Shown piece by piece: positions 35,683 to 45,223 of a stretch of DNA of 64,000 nt. Source of the DNA: Microbacterium terregens. Its GTDB lineage: Bacteria > Pseudomonadota > Alphaproteobacteria > Sphingomonadales > Sphingomonadaceae. The stretch covers positions 332,888 to 396,887 of the forward strand of contig NZ_BSEX01000001.1 of assembly GCF_027922045.1 (NCBI RefSeq). Direction: 5' to 3'. Within the stretch, counting starts at the first letter, position 1. Each line of letters begins with the position of its first letter. A program made the translations under genes and the position numbers. The notes under the pieces were generated by a model. The model was not told the DNA's origin. It saw only the letters and a list, made by a program, of their open reading frames with translations, and searched no databases.

Positions 35683-35967
35683 ATGCAGACCACCGCCACC
35701 GGCCCCATCGCCTCCGAAATCACCGCTCGCCTCACGCAGGCGCTTGCCCCGACGCATCTCGAAGTCATCAACGACAGCGGGCGCCATGCCGGCCACAGCG
35801 GCGACAACGGCACCGGCGAATCCCACTTCACCGTCGTCGTCGAAAGCGGGGCCTTTGCGGGCCGCTCGCGCGTTGAGCGCCAGCGGATGGTGAACCAGGC
35901 CCTGTCCGACCTGCTCATAGACCGCGTCCACGCGCTGGCAATCCGGGCCCGCGCTCCAGGAGAGTAG
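35683..35967 (+). CDS. bolA: BolA-family protein
   Basis: A 94-residue BolA protein: IASEITARLTQALAPTHLEVINDSGRHAGHSGDNGTGESHFTVVV, with the conserved His residues (RHAGH, SHF) used with monothiol glutaredoxins for Fe-S cluster handling, and VERQRMVNQALSDLL near the end. ATG 35683 matches family length; an ATG at 35659 would add eight residues. It is divergent from the J-domain gene. Confidence 0.9.
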   Translation: MQTTATGPIASEITARLTQALAPTHLEVINDSGRHAGHSGDNGTGESHFTVVVESGAFAGRSRVERQRMVNQALSDLLIDRVHALAIRARAPGE

Positions 35968-35972
35968 CGCCG

Positions 35973-36680
35973 ATGTCGTACAATCTTTGGTACTGGCCTG
36001 AGATCCAGGGTCGCGGCGAGTTCGTGCGCCTGGCGCTGGAAGCGGCCGGTATCGAATATTGTGACTGCGCCCGCGAACGCGGCACCCAGGCGCTGGTCGA
36101 GGACATGGCCCGCTACACCCAGCGCCCGCCCTTCGCCCCGCCCTATCTCGAGCTCCAGGGTTTCGTGATCGGGCAGACCGCGAACATCCTGCTTTATCTG
36201 GGCGAGCGTCACGACCTGGCGCCCTCGCGCCTTTCCGACCGGCTCTGGCTCCACCAGCTCCAGCTCACGATCGCAGACATGGTGGCGGAGGTGCACAACA
36301 TCCACCATCCCGTCGCCATGGGCGAATATTACGAGGACCAGAAGGCGGAGGCGCTCCGCGCCGCCGAGCAGTTCCGGGCCGAGCGCATCCCGAAGTTCCT
36401 GGCGCATTTCGACGGCGCGGCACAGGCGAACCCCGGCGAATGGCTGATCGACCATCGCTGGACCTATGCCGACACCTCGCTGTTCCAGCTGATCGAGGGG
36501 CTGCGCTACATGTTCCCGCGGCGCATGGCGGCGATCGAGCATGACTATCCCGCGCTGCTCAAGATCCATGGCCTCGTCCGCTCCCTGCCGGGCGTCGCCG
36601 CCTATCTTGCGAGCGATCGACGCCTGTCGTTCAACGAGGACGGCATCTTCCGCCACTATCCCGAACTCGATGGCGCGTGA
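35973..36680 (+). CDS. Glutathione S-transferase family protein
   Basis: A 235-residue GST-like protein with N-terminal YNLWYWPEIQGRGEFVRLALEAAGI and FAPPYLELQGFVIGQTANILLYLGER (thioredoxin fold, substrate Gln-Thr) and a helical C-terminal domain (WTYADTSLFQLIEGL). The second domain ends with the family-typical RLSFNEDGIFRHYPELD. It lies five bases after bolA on the same strand, so it is likely co-transcribed with it. Substrate is unknown. Confidence 0.85.
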   Translation: MSYNLWYWPEIQGRGEFVRLALEAAGIEYCDCARERGTQALVEDMARYTQRPPFAPPYLELQGFVIGQTANILLYLGERHDLAPSRLSDRLWLHQLQLTIADMVAEVHNIHHPVAMGEYYEDQKAEALRAAEQFRAERIPKFLAHFDGAAQANPGEWLIDHRWTYADTSLFQLIEGLRYMFPRRMAAIEHDYPALLKIHGLVRSLPGVAAYLASDRRLSFNEDGIFRHYPELDGA

Positions 36681-36740
36681 TCCCGGCCGGGCCCGGCCGA
36701 GTTGCGCCGGTCGCACACCCCAAGTAAAGCCGCGCCGCTC

Positions 36741-37403
36741 ATGACCGATCCGCTCATTCTCGCCGTCCCCAAGGGGCGCATCCTCGAAGAGGCGCTGCCG
36801 CTGCTGGCGGCCGTCGGCATCGTGCCGGAACCCGCCTTTTCCGACGAAGGCAGCCGCGCGCTGCGCTTCCGCACCAACACGCCCGCCGTGGACCTGATCC
36901 GCGTGCGCGCGTTCGACGTCGCGACCTTCGTCGCGCACGGCGCCGCCCAGCTCGGCATCGTCGGCTCCGACGTGCTTGCCGAGTTCGAATATTCGGAGCT
37001 CTACGCGCCGGTCGATCTCGGCATCGGCCATTGCCGCATCTCGGTCGCCGAACCCGCCGGCATGGCCGAGCACGATGATCCGCGCGGCTGGAGCCATGTC
37101 CGCGTCGCCACCAAATATCCGCACGTCACCCGCCAGCACTTCGCCCGCCGCGGCGTGCAGGCGGAGTGCGTGAAGCTCAACGGCGCGATGGAGCTCGCCC
37201 CGGTGCTCGGCCTCGCGCCGCGCATCGTCGACCTCGTCTCCTCGGGCCGTACGCTCAAGGAAAACGGCTTGGTCGAGGTCGAGGTGATCGCCGAGGTCAG
37301 CTCGCGCCTCGTCGCCAACCGCGCCGCCTTCAAGACCCGGCCCGACGTGGTGCCGCTGGTGGACGCGTTCCGCCGTGCGGTGATGGAGAAGACCGCATGC
37401 TGA
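36741..37403 (+). CDS. hisG: ATP phosphoribosyltransferase, short form
   Basis: A 220-residue short-form HisG, first step of histidine synthesis (ATP + PRPP). Family blocks: [68 protein letters not shown] and [20 protein letters not shown] (PRPP loop). The short form lacks the regulatory C-terminal domain and works with HisZ, which must be encoded elsewhere. Overlaps hisD by seven bases. Confidence 0.96.
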   Translation: MTDPLILAVPKGRILEEALPLLAAVGIVPEPAFSDEGSRALRFRTNTPAVDLIRVRAFDVATFVAHGAAQLGIVGSDVLAEFEYSELYAPVDLGIGHCRISVAEPAGMAEHDDPRGWSHVRVATKYPHVTRQHFARRGVQAECVKLNGAMELAPVLGLAPRIVDLVSSGRTLKENGLVEVEVIAEVSSRLVANRAAFKTRPDVVPLVDAFRRAVMEKTAC

Positions 37404-38683
37404 GGCTCGACTTCACCGATCTCGATTTCGAGCGCGGCTTCGCCGAGCTCGTCGACGCCCGCCGTGAGGCCGACGCCGATGTCGCCCGGGACGTGCGCGC
37501 GATCCTCGCCGCCGTGCGCGACGAGGGCGACGCCGCGCTCGCCGCCTTCACCCGCCGCTTCGACCGCCACGATCCGGAAGAGACCGGCTGGCGCATCGAG
37601 CAGGCCGATTGCATCGCCGCGCTCGAAGGGCTCGCCCCCGATCTGCGCGCCGCGCTCGAACTCGCCCACGACCGCATCGTCGCCTACCATTCGAAGCAGC
37701 GCCCCGCCGACAGCGACCAAGTCGATGACGCAGGCGTCCGCCTCGGTGCCCGGTGGCGCGCGGTCCAGGCCGCCGGCGTCTATGTGCCGGGCGGGCGCGC
37801 CGCCTACCCGTCCTCGGTCCTCATGAACGCCGTCCCCGCCAAGGTCGCGGGCGTCGAGCGGCTGGTGATGGTGACGCCCACCCCCGATGGCGTGGTGAAC
37901 CCGCTCGTCCTCGCCGCCGCCGCGCTTGCGGGCGTGGACGAGGTATGGCGCATCGGCGGCGCGCAGGCGATCGCCGCGCTCGCCTATGGCACCGAACGCA
38001 TCAAGCCGGTCGACGTCGTCACCGGTCCGGGCAATGCCTGGGTCGCGGAGGCCAAGCGCCAGCTCTACGGCGTCGTCGGCATCGACATGGTCGCCGGTCC
38101 GTCCGAGATCGTCGTGGTGGCAGACGGCGCCAACGATCCGGAGTGGATCGCTGCCGACCTGCTCAGCCAGGCCGAGCACGATCCCACCAGCCAGTCGATC
38201 CTGTTCACCGACGACGCGCTCTTCGCCGATGCCGTGGCCGAGGCGGTCGATCGCCAGATCGCCACCCTCGCCACCAAGGCCGTCGCCCGCGACAGCTGGG
38301 ACGCGAACGGCGCGATCGTGCTGGTCGAACGCCTCGACCAGGCGATGCCGCTGGTCGATCGCCTCGCGCCCGAGCATCTCGAGCTTGCCGTCGACAATCC
38401 CGAGCCGCTGTTCGACCGTGTGCGCAACGCCGGCTCCGTCTTCCTCGGTCGCCACACGCCCGAGGCGGTCGGCGACTATGTGGCGGGTCCCAACCACGTG
38501 CTGCCCACCGGCCGCCGCGCACGCTTCGCCTCCGGCCTGTCGGTACTCGATTACATGAAGCGCACCAGCTTCTTAGGGTTGGATGCTGCGGCACTTGGGC
38601 GTATCGGCCCGGCCGCAGTCACGCTGGCCGAGGCGGAGGGGCTTCCCGCCCACGCCCGCTCGGTCGCGATCCGCCTTTCCTGA
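37397..38683 (+). CDS. hisD: Histidinol dehydrogenase
   Basis: A 428-residue HisD catalysing the last two oxidations of histidine synthesis with zinc and NAD. Features: [77 protein letters not shown] (zinc/substrate His), [16 protein letters not shown] and [29 protein letters not shown]. Its start overlaps the hisG stop; it is followed by nusB. Confidence 0.97.
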   Translation: MLRLDFTDLDFERGFAELVDARREADADVARDVRAILAAVRDEGDAALAAFTRRFDRHDPEETGWRIEQADCIAALEGLAPDLRAALELAHDRIVAYHSKQRPADSDQVDDAGVRLGARWRAVQAAGVYVPGGRAAYPSSVLMNAVPAKVAGVERLVMVTPTPDGVVNPLVLAAAALAGVDEVWRIGGAQAIAALAYGTERIKPVDVVTGPGNAWVAEAKRQLYGVVGIDMVAGPSEIVVVADGANDPEWIAADLLSQAEHDPTSQSILFTDDALFADAVAEAVDRQIATLATKAVARDSWDANGAIVLVERLDQAMPLVDRLAPEHLELAVDNPEPLFDRVRNAGSVFLGRHTPEAVGDYVAGPNHVLPTGRRARFASGLSVLDYMKRTSFLGLDAAALGRIGPAAVTLAEAEGLPAHARSVAIRLS

Positions 38684-38739
38684 ACTTTCTCGCCGGCGCG
38701 CGCATTCTCCTTGCGCCCCGGCCAATGGACGACCTGATC

Positions 38740-39240
38740 ATGACCACGCCCAATCCTCGCCCCCGTGCGCTCCGCCAGGCCCGCGCCGCCGCTCGCCTCG
38801 CTGCCGTCCAGGCGCTCTACCAGCAGGAGATGGAGGGCACGCCGATCCCGACGCTGCTGCACGAGTTCCACCAGCACCGCCTGGGCGCGACCATCGAGGG
38901 CGTCGAATATGCCGAGGCGGACATCGCCTTCTTCGACGACGTGGTGCGCGGCGTGGACGCCCGCCGCGAGGAGATCGATCGCGCCATCACCGCCAAGCTT
39001 TCCGAAGGCTGGTCGCTCGACCGCCTCGACAAGCCGATGCGCCAGATCCTGCGCGCCGGCACCTATGAACTGATCGCCCGCGTCGACGTGCCCGCCGCCG
39101 CCGTCATCAGCGAATATATCGACGTCGCGGACGCCTTTTACGACCGCCGCGAAAAGGGCTTCGTCAACGGCCTGCTGGACGGCGTCGCCAAGACCGTGCG
39201 CGGCAGCTCGCCGGCTGCAACGGAAGCACCGGAGGCGTGA
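38740..39240 (+). CDS. nusB: Transcription antitermination factor NusB
   Basis: A 166-residue NusB. ARLAAVQALYQQEMEGTPIPTLLHEF (helix 1), DDVVRGVDARREEIDRAI, KPMRQILRAGTYELIARVDVPAAAVISEYIDVADAFYD and KGFVNGLLDGVAK are all typical. It binds boxA RNA with NusE (S10) in rRNA antitermination. ATG 38740 is used; ATG 38725 in frame would add five residues. The C-terminal tail is slightly longer than usual. Confidence 0.95.
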   Translation: MTTPNPRPRALRQARAAARLAAVQALYQQEMEGTPIPTLLHEFHQHRLGATIEGVEYAEADIAFFDDVVRGVDARREEIDRAITAKLSEGWSLDRLDKPMRQILRAGTYELIARVDVPAAAVISEYIDVADAFYDRREKGFVNGLLDGVAKTVRGSSPAATEAPEA

Positions 39241-39271
39241 CGCGCTGCCCCGTCCGGGGCACAACCGCCGC

Positions 39272-40189
39272 ATGACCGAGGCCCAGTTCCTGGAGGCGCT
39301 GCGCGCGCTGCCGCTCCACCCCGCCGCGCGCGGGCTGACGGACGACGCGGCAGTGCTGCCCGCCGGGACCACGCCCGCCACCGTCCTCACCAGCGACCTG
39401 CTGGTGGAGGGCGTGCATTTCCTGCCCGACGATCCCGCCGACACCGTCGCCTGGAAGCTGCTGGCCACCAACCTCTCCGACCTCGCCGCCAAGGGCGCGA
39501 CGCCGGTCGGCGTGCTGCTCGGCTACCCGCTCGGCGACGATGCTTGGGACCGCGCGTTCCTCGCCGGGCTCGGCGTGGCGCTCGCCACGTTCGACTGCCC
39601 GCTGCTCGGCGGCGACACCGTACGCCAGCCCGCCGGCAGCCCGCGCTTCCTGTCGCTCACCGCGATCGGCCACAGCGACGTAACGCCGGCCCGAGACGGT
39701 GCGCGCGCAAGCGACGCGCTCTGGGTCACCGGCACCATCGGCGACGCCGGTGCCGGCCTCGCCATCGCCCGTGGCGCCGAGGGACCGCCGGCGCTGCTCG
39801 ACCACTACCGCCGCCCCACCCCGCGCCTGGCCGAGGGCCACGCGCTGTCGCCGGTGGTGCACGCCATGATGGACGTGTCGGACGGCCTGCTGCTCGACGC
39901 CAGCCGCATGGCCGCCGCCAGCGGCTTGGGTGTCACGATCGACCTCGCCCACGTTCCCCGCTCCGCCAATCTCGTCCGCTATGACGGCGACTCGCACGCT
40001 GCCCGCCTCGCCGCCGCCACCGCCGGCGACGACTACGAGCTGCTGTTCGCGCTTCCGGCCGGTGTCACGCCGCCGGTACCCGCCACCCAGGTGGGGCGCT
40101 TCCACGCCGAGCCCGGCCTCGTCCTCACCGACAACGCCGCCCCCATACCGCTCCCAACGCGGCTCGGCTTTCAACACCACGGCGGATAG
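39272..40189 (+). CDS. thiL: Thiamine-monophosphate kinase
   Basis: A 305-residue ThiL, phosphorylating thiamine phosphate to TPP. Key elements: GLTDDAAVLPAG (Asp-Asp metal site), TSDLLVEGVHFLPDDPADTVAWKLLATNLSDLAAKGATP, GGDTVRQP, VTGTIGDAGAGLAIARG, MMDVSDGLLLDASRMA and GDDYELLFALP. It begins 31 bases after nusB. Starts ATG within ACAACCGCCGC without a clear ribosome site. Confidence 0.95.
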   Translation: MTEAQFLEALRALPLHPAARGLTDDAAVLPAGTTPATVLTSDLLVEGVHFLPDDPADTVAWKLLATNLSDLAAKGATPVGVLLGYPLGDDAWDRAFLAGLGVALATFDCPLLGGDTVRQPAGSPRFLSLTAIGHSDVTPARDGARASDALWVTGTIGDAGAGLAIARGAEGPPALLDHYRRPTPRLAEGHALSPVVHAMMDVSDGLLLDASRMAAASGLGVTIDLAHVPRSANLVRYDGDSHAARLAAATAGDDYELLFALPAGVTPPVPATQVGRFHAEPGLVLTDNAAPIPLPTRLGFQHHGG

Positions 40190-40212
40190 GCGAGGCCTGC
40201 CCCCGCCCCCCC

Positions 40213-40311
40213 GTACCCCGGCGAAGGCCGGGGCCCAGTTGCGACGCACTCGGTAAGGGTTCGCACCTTCGCTCCCGTCCCCCAACTGGGCCCCGGCCTT
40301 CGCCGGGGTAC
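40213..40311. repeat. REP-like inverted repeat, type 1
   Basis: A perfect 29-bp inverted repeat: left arm 40213-40241, which begins GTACCCCGGCGAAGGCCGGG, and right arm 40283-40311, its exact complement, with a 41-base centre. Elements carrying ACCCCGGCGAAGGCCGGGG are familiar from many Sphingomonas and Erythrobacter chromosomes, where they occur in dozens of intergenic copies. Confidence 0.85.
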
Positions 40312-40359
40312 AGGGTTGCCTACGGATCGGCTGCCCCATCACGGCGGCTAGAGCGAGAA

Positions 40360-40470
40360 CCGTTCGTGCTGAGTAGGGGCTGAGCTTGTCGAAGCCCCGT
40401 ATCGAAGCACCTGCGCCGGTCCTTCGATACGCCATTTCGACTTCGCTCAATGGCACCTCAGGACGAACGG
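40360..40470. repeat. REP-like inverted repeat, type 2
   Basis: The ends CCGTTCGTGCTGAG and CTCAGGACGAACGG are inverted, enclosing GAGCTTGTCGAAGCCCCGTATCG- and CTTCGATACGCC-type arms, so the whole 111 bases can fold as a long hairpin. This unit is a known type of palindromic repeat in sphingomonad genomes. Confidence 0.8.
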
Positions 40471-40511
40471 GCATGCGCAGCGTCGTCACCGCCCCGCGGG
40501 GTCGGACATCC

Positions 40512-40623
40512 CCGTTCGTTTCGAGGAGCCGTCGAGCTTGTCGAGACGGCGTCTCGAGAAACCGGCCGCGGCTCTCTCGACACGGGCTCTCGACAGAGCT
40601 CGATCCCTGCTCGAGACAAACGG
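40512..40623. repeat. REP-like inverted repeat, type 3 (divergent)
   Basis: The ends CCGTTCGTTTCGAG and CTCGAGACAAACGG are inverted around TCGAGCTTGTCGAGACGG arms and CTCTCGACACGGGC. It is similar in design to type 2 but differs in sequence. Its three adjacent occurrences suggest that these elements attract one another or are mobilised together by a RAYT-like enzyme. Confidence 0.7.
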
Positions 40624-40775
40624 AAGGAGAAGCGCGCGGAAGGAGAGGCGCGTGAGGTCGGCGGCGCTGTTCCCTCACCCGAACGCCCTTGTGCTCCCGC
40701 CGCATCGGCATATGCTCGCGCCGATGGGTTAGACCCGACGCACGAACGCCGGGCCACCTCGGACAGGAGGGGCAA

Positions 40776-42938
40776 ATGACGATCGTCTATTTCGCCATGG
40801 CATGCGGCGTCCTCGCCGTTCTCTACGGAGTCTTCACCGGCATGCAGGTGCTGCGCGCCTCCCCCGGCGACGCGCGGATGCAGGCGATCGCCGCCGCGAT
40901 CCAGGAGGGCGCCGGCGCCTATCTCGGGCGCCAGTATCGCGCGGTCGCCGTCGTCGGCGTGCTTGTCGCCATCCTCCTCATCCCCACCGTCAGCCTGCTC
41001 TCCGCGGGCGGCTTCGTCCTCGGCGCGGTGCTGTCGGGCGCAGCCGGCTATGTCGGCATGACCATCTCCGTACGCGCCAACGTCCGCACCGCAGAAGCAT
41101 CGCGCCGCTCGCTCCAGGCCGGCCTCACCCTCGCCTTTCGATCGGGCGCCATCACCGGCATGCTCGTCGCAGGGCTCGGCCTGCTCGCGATCGCCGGCCT
41201 CTTCTGGTATCTCGTCTCCATCGCCGGCCATGCGCCCAACGATCGCGAAGTGGTCGAGGCGCTCACCGCACTCGCGTTCGGTGCCTCGCTCATCTCCATC
41301 TTCGCGCGGCTGGGCGGCGGCATCTTCACCAAGGCCGCAGACGTCGGCGCCGACCTGGTCGGCAAGGTCGAGGCCGGCATCCCCGAGGACGATCCCCGCA
41401 ACCCCGCCGTGATCGCCGACAACGTCGGCGACAACGTCGGCGACTGCGCCGGCATGGCCGCCGACCTGTTCGAAACCTATGTCGTCACCTTGGGTCTCAC
41501 CATGGTGTCGATCGCGCTGCTCGTGCAGGCCTCCTCCGCCGAGCTGCTCGCGCTGATGGCGCTGCCGCTGGTGGTGGGCGGCGCCTGCATCCTCGCCTCG
41601 ATCGCCGGCACCTATATGGTCCGGCTCGGCCGCACCGGCTCGATCATGGGCGCGCTCTACAAGGGGCTGTGGACCACGATCGTGCTCGCGGTCCCGCTCA
41701 TCTATCTCGCCTGCCGCTGGACGCTCGGCGACCTCGACCAGGTGATCGGCGGCGCCGGCTTCCTGGACCCGCTCGACGATGCGCTGACGGTTGAGGGCGC
41801 GCTCGGCACCGCCGCCACCGCGTCCACCCACTTCACCGGCATGGACCTGTTCTGGTGCATGATGATCGGCCTGGGCGTCACCGCGCTGCTGGTGTGGATC
41901 ACCGAATATTACACCGGCACCCGCTATCGCCCGGTCCGCTCGATCGCGCGTGCATCCGCCACCGGCCACGGCACCAACGTCATTCAGGGCCTCGCCATCG
42001 GGCTGGAGTCCACCGCCCTCCCCACGCTGGTGATCGTCGTCGCGGTGATCGCGTCCTATCAGCTTGCCGGCATCATCGGCGTCGCCTTTGCCGCCACCGC
42101 GCTGCTGGCGCTCGCCGGCATGGTGGTGGCGCTCGACGCCTATGGACCCGTCACCGACAATGCCGGCGGCATCGCCGAAATGGCCGGGCTCCCCGACGAC
42201 GTCCGCCAGCGCACCGATGCGCTCGACGCGGTCGGCAACACCACCAAGGCGGTGACGAAGGGCTATGCGATCGGCTCCGCAGCGCTTGCCGCCCTCGTCC
42301 TGTTCGGCGCTTACACCACCGACCTCAACCGCTTCTTCCCCGAACTCGCCGTCGATTTCTCGCTATCGAACCCGTACGTGATCGTCGGGCTGCTATTGGG
42401 CGCGCTTCTCCCCTACCTGTTCGGCGCGTTCGGCATGACCGCGGTCGGCCGCGCCGCCGGATCGGTGGTGGAGGACGTCCGCCGCCAGTTCCGCGACGAT
42501 CCCGGCATCATGGCCGGCACCAGCCGCCCCAACTATGCCCACACCGTCGACATCGTCACCCGCGCCGCAATCCGCGAGATGATCGTCCCCTCGCTGCTCC
42601 CCGTGCTTTCCCCGATCCTCGTCTACTTCGTCATCGCCGCGGTCGCGGGCCAGGCGCAGGGCTTCGCGGCCCTCGGCGCAATGCTGCTCGGCGTCATCGT
42701 CTCCGGCCTGTTCGTCGCCATCTCGATGACCTCGGGCGGCGGCGCCTGGGACAATGCCAAGAAATACATCGAGGACGGCAACTACGGCGGCAAGGGATCG
42801 GAAGCGCACATGGCCGCCGTCACCGGCGACACGGTGGGCGATCCCTACAAGGACACCGCCGGCCCGGCCGTGAACCCGATGATCAAGATCACCAACATCG
42901 TCGCCCTGCTGCTGCTCGCCGCCCTCGCCGGCACCTGA
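40776..42938 (+). CDS. hppA: K+-independent H+-pumping membrane pyrophosphatase
   Basis: A 720-residue integral membrane pyrophosphatase that couples PPi hydrolysis to proton export, with about 16 helices. The active site is present: [35 protein letters not shown] (about 190-222). At about residues 487-496, [10 protein letters not shown] has Lys at the position that is Ala in K+-dependent enzymes, so this is the K+-independent class. Start is ATG 40776 after AGGAGGGG. It may recover energy from biosynthetic PPi. Confidence 0.95.
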   Translation: MTIVYFAMACGVLAVLYGVFTGMQVLRASPGDARMQAIAAAIQEGAGAYLGRQYRAVAVVGVLVAILLIPTVSLLSAGGFVLGAVLSGAAGYVGMTISVRANVRTAEASRRSLQAGLTLAFRSGAITGMLVAGLGLLAIAGLFWYLVSIAGHAPNDREVVEALTALAFGASLISIFARLGGGIFTKAADVGADLVGKVEAGIPEDDPRNPAVIADNVGDNVGDCAGMAADLFETYVVTLGLTMVSIALLVQASSAELLALMALPLVVGGACILASIAGTYMVRLGRTGSIMGALYKGLWTTIVLAVPLIYLACRWTLGDLDQVIGGAGFLDPLDDALTVEGALGTAATASTHFTGMDLFWCMMIGLGVTALLVWITEYYTGTRYRPVRSIARASATGHGTNVIQGLAIGLESTALPTLVIVVAVIASYQLAGIIGVAFAATALLALAGMVVALDAYGPVTDNAGGIAEMAGLPDDVRQRTDALDAVGNTTKAVTKGYAIGSAALAALVLFGAYTTDLNRFFPELAVDFSLSNPYVIVGLLLGALLPYLFGAFGMTAVGRAAGSVVEDVRRQFRDDPGIMAGTSRPNYAHTVDIVTRAAIREMIVPSLLPVLSPILVYFVIAAVAGQAQGFAALGAMLLGVIVSGLFVAISMTSGGGAWDNAKKYIEDGNYGGKGSEAHMAAVTGDTVGDPYKDTAGPAVNPMIKITNIVALLLLAALAGT

Positions 42939-43095
42939 TCGGGCCTTCGGCCCCGCCTTCCGTGGACTTTGGGCAACAGCCTCCCCATATCGGGCGCGTC
43001 GGATGTGCGGCGGCCCGTGCGGGAACCGCGTCCGCCTTTCCTTTTGGCGGCGCCCGGAGTAAGGCACCGCGACTTTTCAGCCCTGCGAGGATTTT

Positions 43096-43314
43096 TTGGC
43101 AAAAGAAGAACTTCTGGAAATGCGCGGTCAGGTGGTGGAGCTTCTGCCCAACGCCATGTTCCGCGTCCGGCTTGAGAACGACCATGAGATTCTCGGCCAC
43201 ACTGCCGGCAAGATGCGCAAGAACCGCATCCGCGTGCTGGTCGGCGACGAGGTGCTCGTCGAGCTGACCCCGTACGACCTGACCAAGGGTCGTATCACCT
43301 ACCGCTTCAAATAA
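43096..43314 (+). CDS. infA: Translation initiation factor IF-1
   Basis: A 72-residue S1/OB-fold protein: [35 protein letters not shown] and [33 protein letters not shown]. The start is TTG at 43096 with a ribosome site GCGAGG eight bases upstream; no ATG is available. TTG starts are well known for infA. First gene of a compact infA-maf-rng-yacG run. Confidence 0.97.
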   Translation: MAKEELLEMRGQVVELLPNAMFRVRLENDHEILGHTAGKMRKNRIRVLVGDEVLVELTPYDLTKGRITYRFK

Positions 43315-43325
43315 GACCCGAGCCA

Positions 43326-43895
43326 ATGCGGCTCGTCCTCGCCTCCACCTCCCCGCGCCGCCGCGAGTTGCTGGCGCGACTCGGCGTCGTGCCCGATCGC
43401 ATCGCCGGCCCGGAACTCGACGAGACCCCGCGCCCCGGCGAACTGCCGCGCCCCTACGCGCTGCGGCTGGCCGAGGAAAAGGCGCGCGCCGTCGATCGCG
43501 CGCCGGACGAGATCGTCGTCGCTGGCGACACCACCATCGGCGTCGGCCGCCGCATCCTCAACAAGCCCGCCGACGAGGCCGACCACCGCGCCATGCTCGC
43601 CCTGCTCTCCGGGCGCCGCCACCATTGCCTGTCCGCGGTGTGCGTGATCGGGCTCGACGGCAAGGCCCGCGTGCGCGTCACCGACACCGTCGTCGCCTTC
43701 AAGCGGCTCACCGACGTCGAGATCGACTGGTATCTTCGCTCGGGCGAGGGTGAGGGCAAGGCGGGCGGCTACGCTATCCAGGGCCGCGCCGAAAGCTTCG
43801 TGCGCTTCCTGTCGGGCAGCCATTCCGGCGTTGTTGGCCTGCCGCTGTTCGACACCCGCGCGCTGCTGGAAACCAGCGGCTACCGCTTCGCCTGA
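43326..43895 (+). CDS. maf: Maf-family nucleotide pyrophosphatase
   Basis: A 189-residue Maf protein: LVLASTSPRRRELLARLG, VAGDTTIGVGRRILNKPAD, RHHCLSAVCVIG, and GKAGGYAIQGRAESFVRFLSGSHSGVVGLPLF. The family hydrolyses dTTP/UTP or modified nucleotides and delays septation. The sequence cannot separate the YhdE and YceF specificities. Eleven bases after infA. Confidence 0.93.
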   Translation: MRLVLASTSPRRRELLARLGVVPDRIAGPELDETPRPGELPRPYALRLAEEKARAVDRAPDEIVVAGDTTIGVGRRILNKPADEADHRAMLALLSGRRHHCLSAVCVIGLDGKARVRVTDTVVAFKRLTDVEIDWYLRSGEGEGKAGGYAIQGRAESFVRFLSGSHSGVVGLPLFDTRALLETSGYRFA

Positions 43896-43899
43896 CCCC

Positions 43900-44880
43900 A
43901 TGCGCTGGGTCGTCGAGCGCGGGATCGGCGAAACCCGCGCCGCGCTGCTCGACGGCGACAGCATCCTTGAAGCGTGCATCGAGCCCGACGATAGCCTCCG
44001 TGCCGGCACGGTGCTGGCGGCACGCCTCGCCAAGCGACTGACCCAGCGCAACGAAGGCGTCGTCGTGTGGGACTGCGGCGAGGCGATGCTCGCTCCCCTG
44101 CCCCGCGCAACGCCTGAGGGCGCCACGCTCCTCATCGAGATCACCCGCCCGCCGCTCCCCGAGCCCGGTAAGCCCAAACGCGCCCGCGCGCGTCCGGCAC
44201 TCGAAGGCGCGACGCCCGGCCCCGGCCCCGACCTGCTCCAACGCCTTCCCGACGCGCAGCTGCTCGGCCGCTTCGACGCCGACCTGCTCGAGGACGCCGG
44301 CTGGTCGACGCTGCTGGAGGAAGCCGTCACCGGCCGGGTGGCATTCGCCACCGGCAGCCTCACCCTCTCGCTCACCCCGGCGATGACGCTGATCGACGTG
44401 GACGGCGAGCAGGCGCCCGCCACCCTCGCCGTCGCCGGAGCCGCCGCCGCCGCCCGCGCCATCCGCCGCCTCGACATTGGCGGCTCGATCGGCATCGACC
44501 TGCCGGACGCCGGCGACAAGGCCGCGCGCCAGGCCGCCGCCGCGGCGATCGACGCCGCCCTGCCACAGCCGTTCGAGCGCACCGCCGTCAACGGCTTCGG
44601 CTTCGTCCAAATCGTCCGCCGCCGCGCCCGCGTGTCGATCCCGGAGCTCCACGCCCACGATCCCGTCGCCGCCCACGCCCGCGCGCTGCTGCGCGTCGCC
44701 GAACGCACCGGCGGCGCGGGCGAGCGCACGCTCACCGCGCACCCAGCGCTCATCGCCCATCTCGCTGCCCGTCCTGAGTGGCTGGCGGAGCTTGCAAGCC
44801 GCATCGGCGCGCCCGTCGCCTTGCGGGAGGACCCCGCCCTCGCCATATCCGCCGGCCATGTCCAAGCGCGCTTCCCGTGA
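43900..44880 (+). CDS. Compact RNase E/G-family protein
   Basis: A 326-residue RNase E/G-like protein, shorter than RNase G (about 489). The catalytic core is recognisable: IDVDGE (about 165-170), AAAAARAIRRLDIGGSIGIDLPDAGDK with Asp200, and GFGFVQIVRRRARVSIPE. It lacks an obvious S1 domain and the Zn-link CPxCxG. The metal-binding Asp166/168 and Asp200 correspond to the D303/D346 pair of RNase E. It overlaps yacG by 23 bases and may be a specialised endoribonuclease. Confidence 0.8.
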   Translation: MRWVVERGIGETRAALLDGDSILEACIEPDDSLRAGTVLAARLAKRLTQRNEGVVVWDCGEAMLAPLPRATPEGATLLIEITRPPLPEPGKPKRARARPALEGATPGPGPDLLQRLPDAQLLGRFDADLLEDAGWSTLLEEAVTGRVAFATGSLTLSLTPAMTLIDVDGEQAPATLAVAGAAAAARAIRRLDIGGSIGIDLPDAGDKAARQAAAAAIDAALPQPFERTAVNGFGFVQIVRRRARVSIPELHAHDPVAAHARALLRVAERTGGAGERTLTAHPALIAHLAARPEWLAELASRIGAPVALREDPALAISAGHVQARFP

Positions 44881-45058
44881 CGTCTGCGCGCTGTGCGGAG
44901 CCCCTGTGGCCGCGCAGCACGCCCCCTTCTGCAGCCAGGGCTGTCGCGACCGCGACCTGCTCAACTGGCTCGGCGAAGGCTATCGCCTGCCGGGCACCCA
45001 GGCCCCGGCAGAAAGAATTTCGCACAGCGGGCTGGACAGCCAAGAATCCGCCGACTAA
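44858..45058 (+). CDS. yacG: DNA gyrase inhibitor YacG
   Basis: A 66-residue zinc protein: CALC and CSQGCRDRDLLNWLGEGYRLPG (four-Cys zinc finger, CxxC...CxxxC). It binds the GyrB C-terminal region in E. coli. Its start lies inside the RNase gene (ATG at 44858). Translation is probably coupled. Confidence 0.9.
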   Translation: MSKRASRDVCALCGAPVAAQHAPFCSQGCRDRDLLNWLGEGYRLPGTQAPAERISHSGLDSQESAD

Positions 45059-45089
45059 CAGGCGCGCTCTGTCCGGTTTAGGACGGAAT

Positions 45090-45165
45090 GCCCGGGTAGC
45101 TCAGTTGGTAGAGCATGCGACTGAAAATCGCAGTGTCGGCGGTTCGACCCCGTCCCCGGGCACCA
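45090..45165 (+). tRNA. tRNA-Phe (anticodon GAA)
   Basis: A complete 76-base cloverleaf with encoded CCA: acceptor GCCCGGG/CCCGGGC, D-arm TAGCTCAGTTGGTAGAGC, anticodon stem TGCGA/TCGCA with loop CTGAAAA giving GAA, and T-arm GGCGGTTCGACCCC. The single gene follows yacG. Confidence 0.97.
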
Positions 45166-45223
45166 CTTCCCACATCGCGATCCTTGCCCCAGGGCTGACG
45201 CCGTGGGGTGCGGACCTGCCCGG

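Larger units (their letters stand above)
40190..40775. other. 586-base gap with three stacked palindromic repeats
   Basis: Between thiL and hppA the DNA is packed with inverted repeats, described separately. No credible gene is seen. The last 100 bases (40625-40775) are the hppA leader, including AGGAGGGG at 40764-40772. Confidence 0.75.

Noticed and set aside
40190..40775. An insertion sequence at the repeats between thiL and hppA
   Set aside because: No transposase frame, and the repeats are short palindromes rather than terminal repeats of an IS.
45181..45223. Possible terminator between tRNA-Phe and the DUF2147 gene
   Set aside because: The inverted pairing around CCCCAGGGCTGACGCCGTGGGG is short and imperfect.
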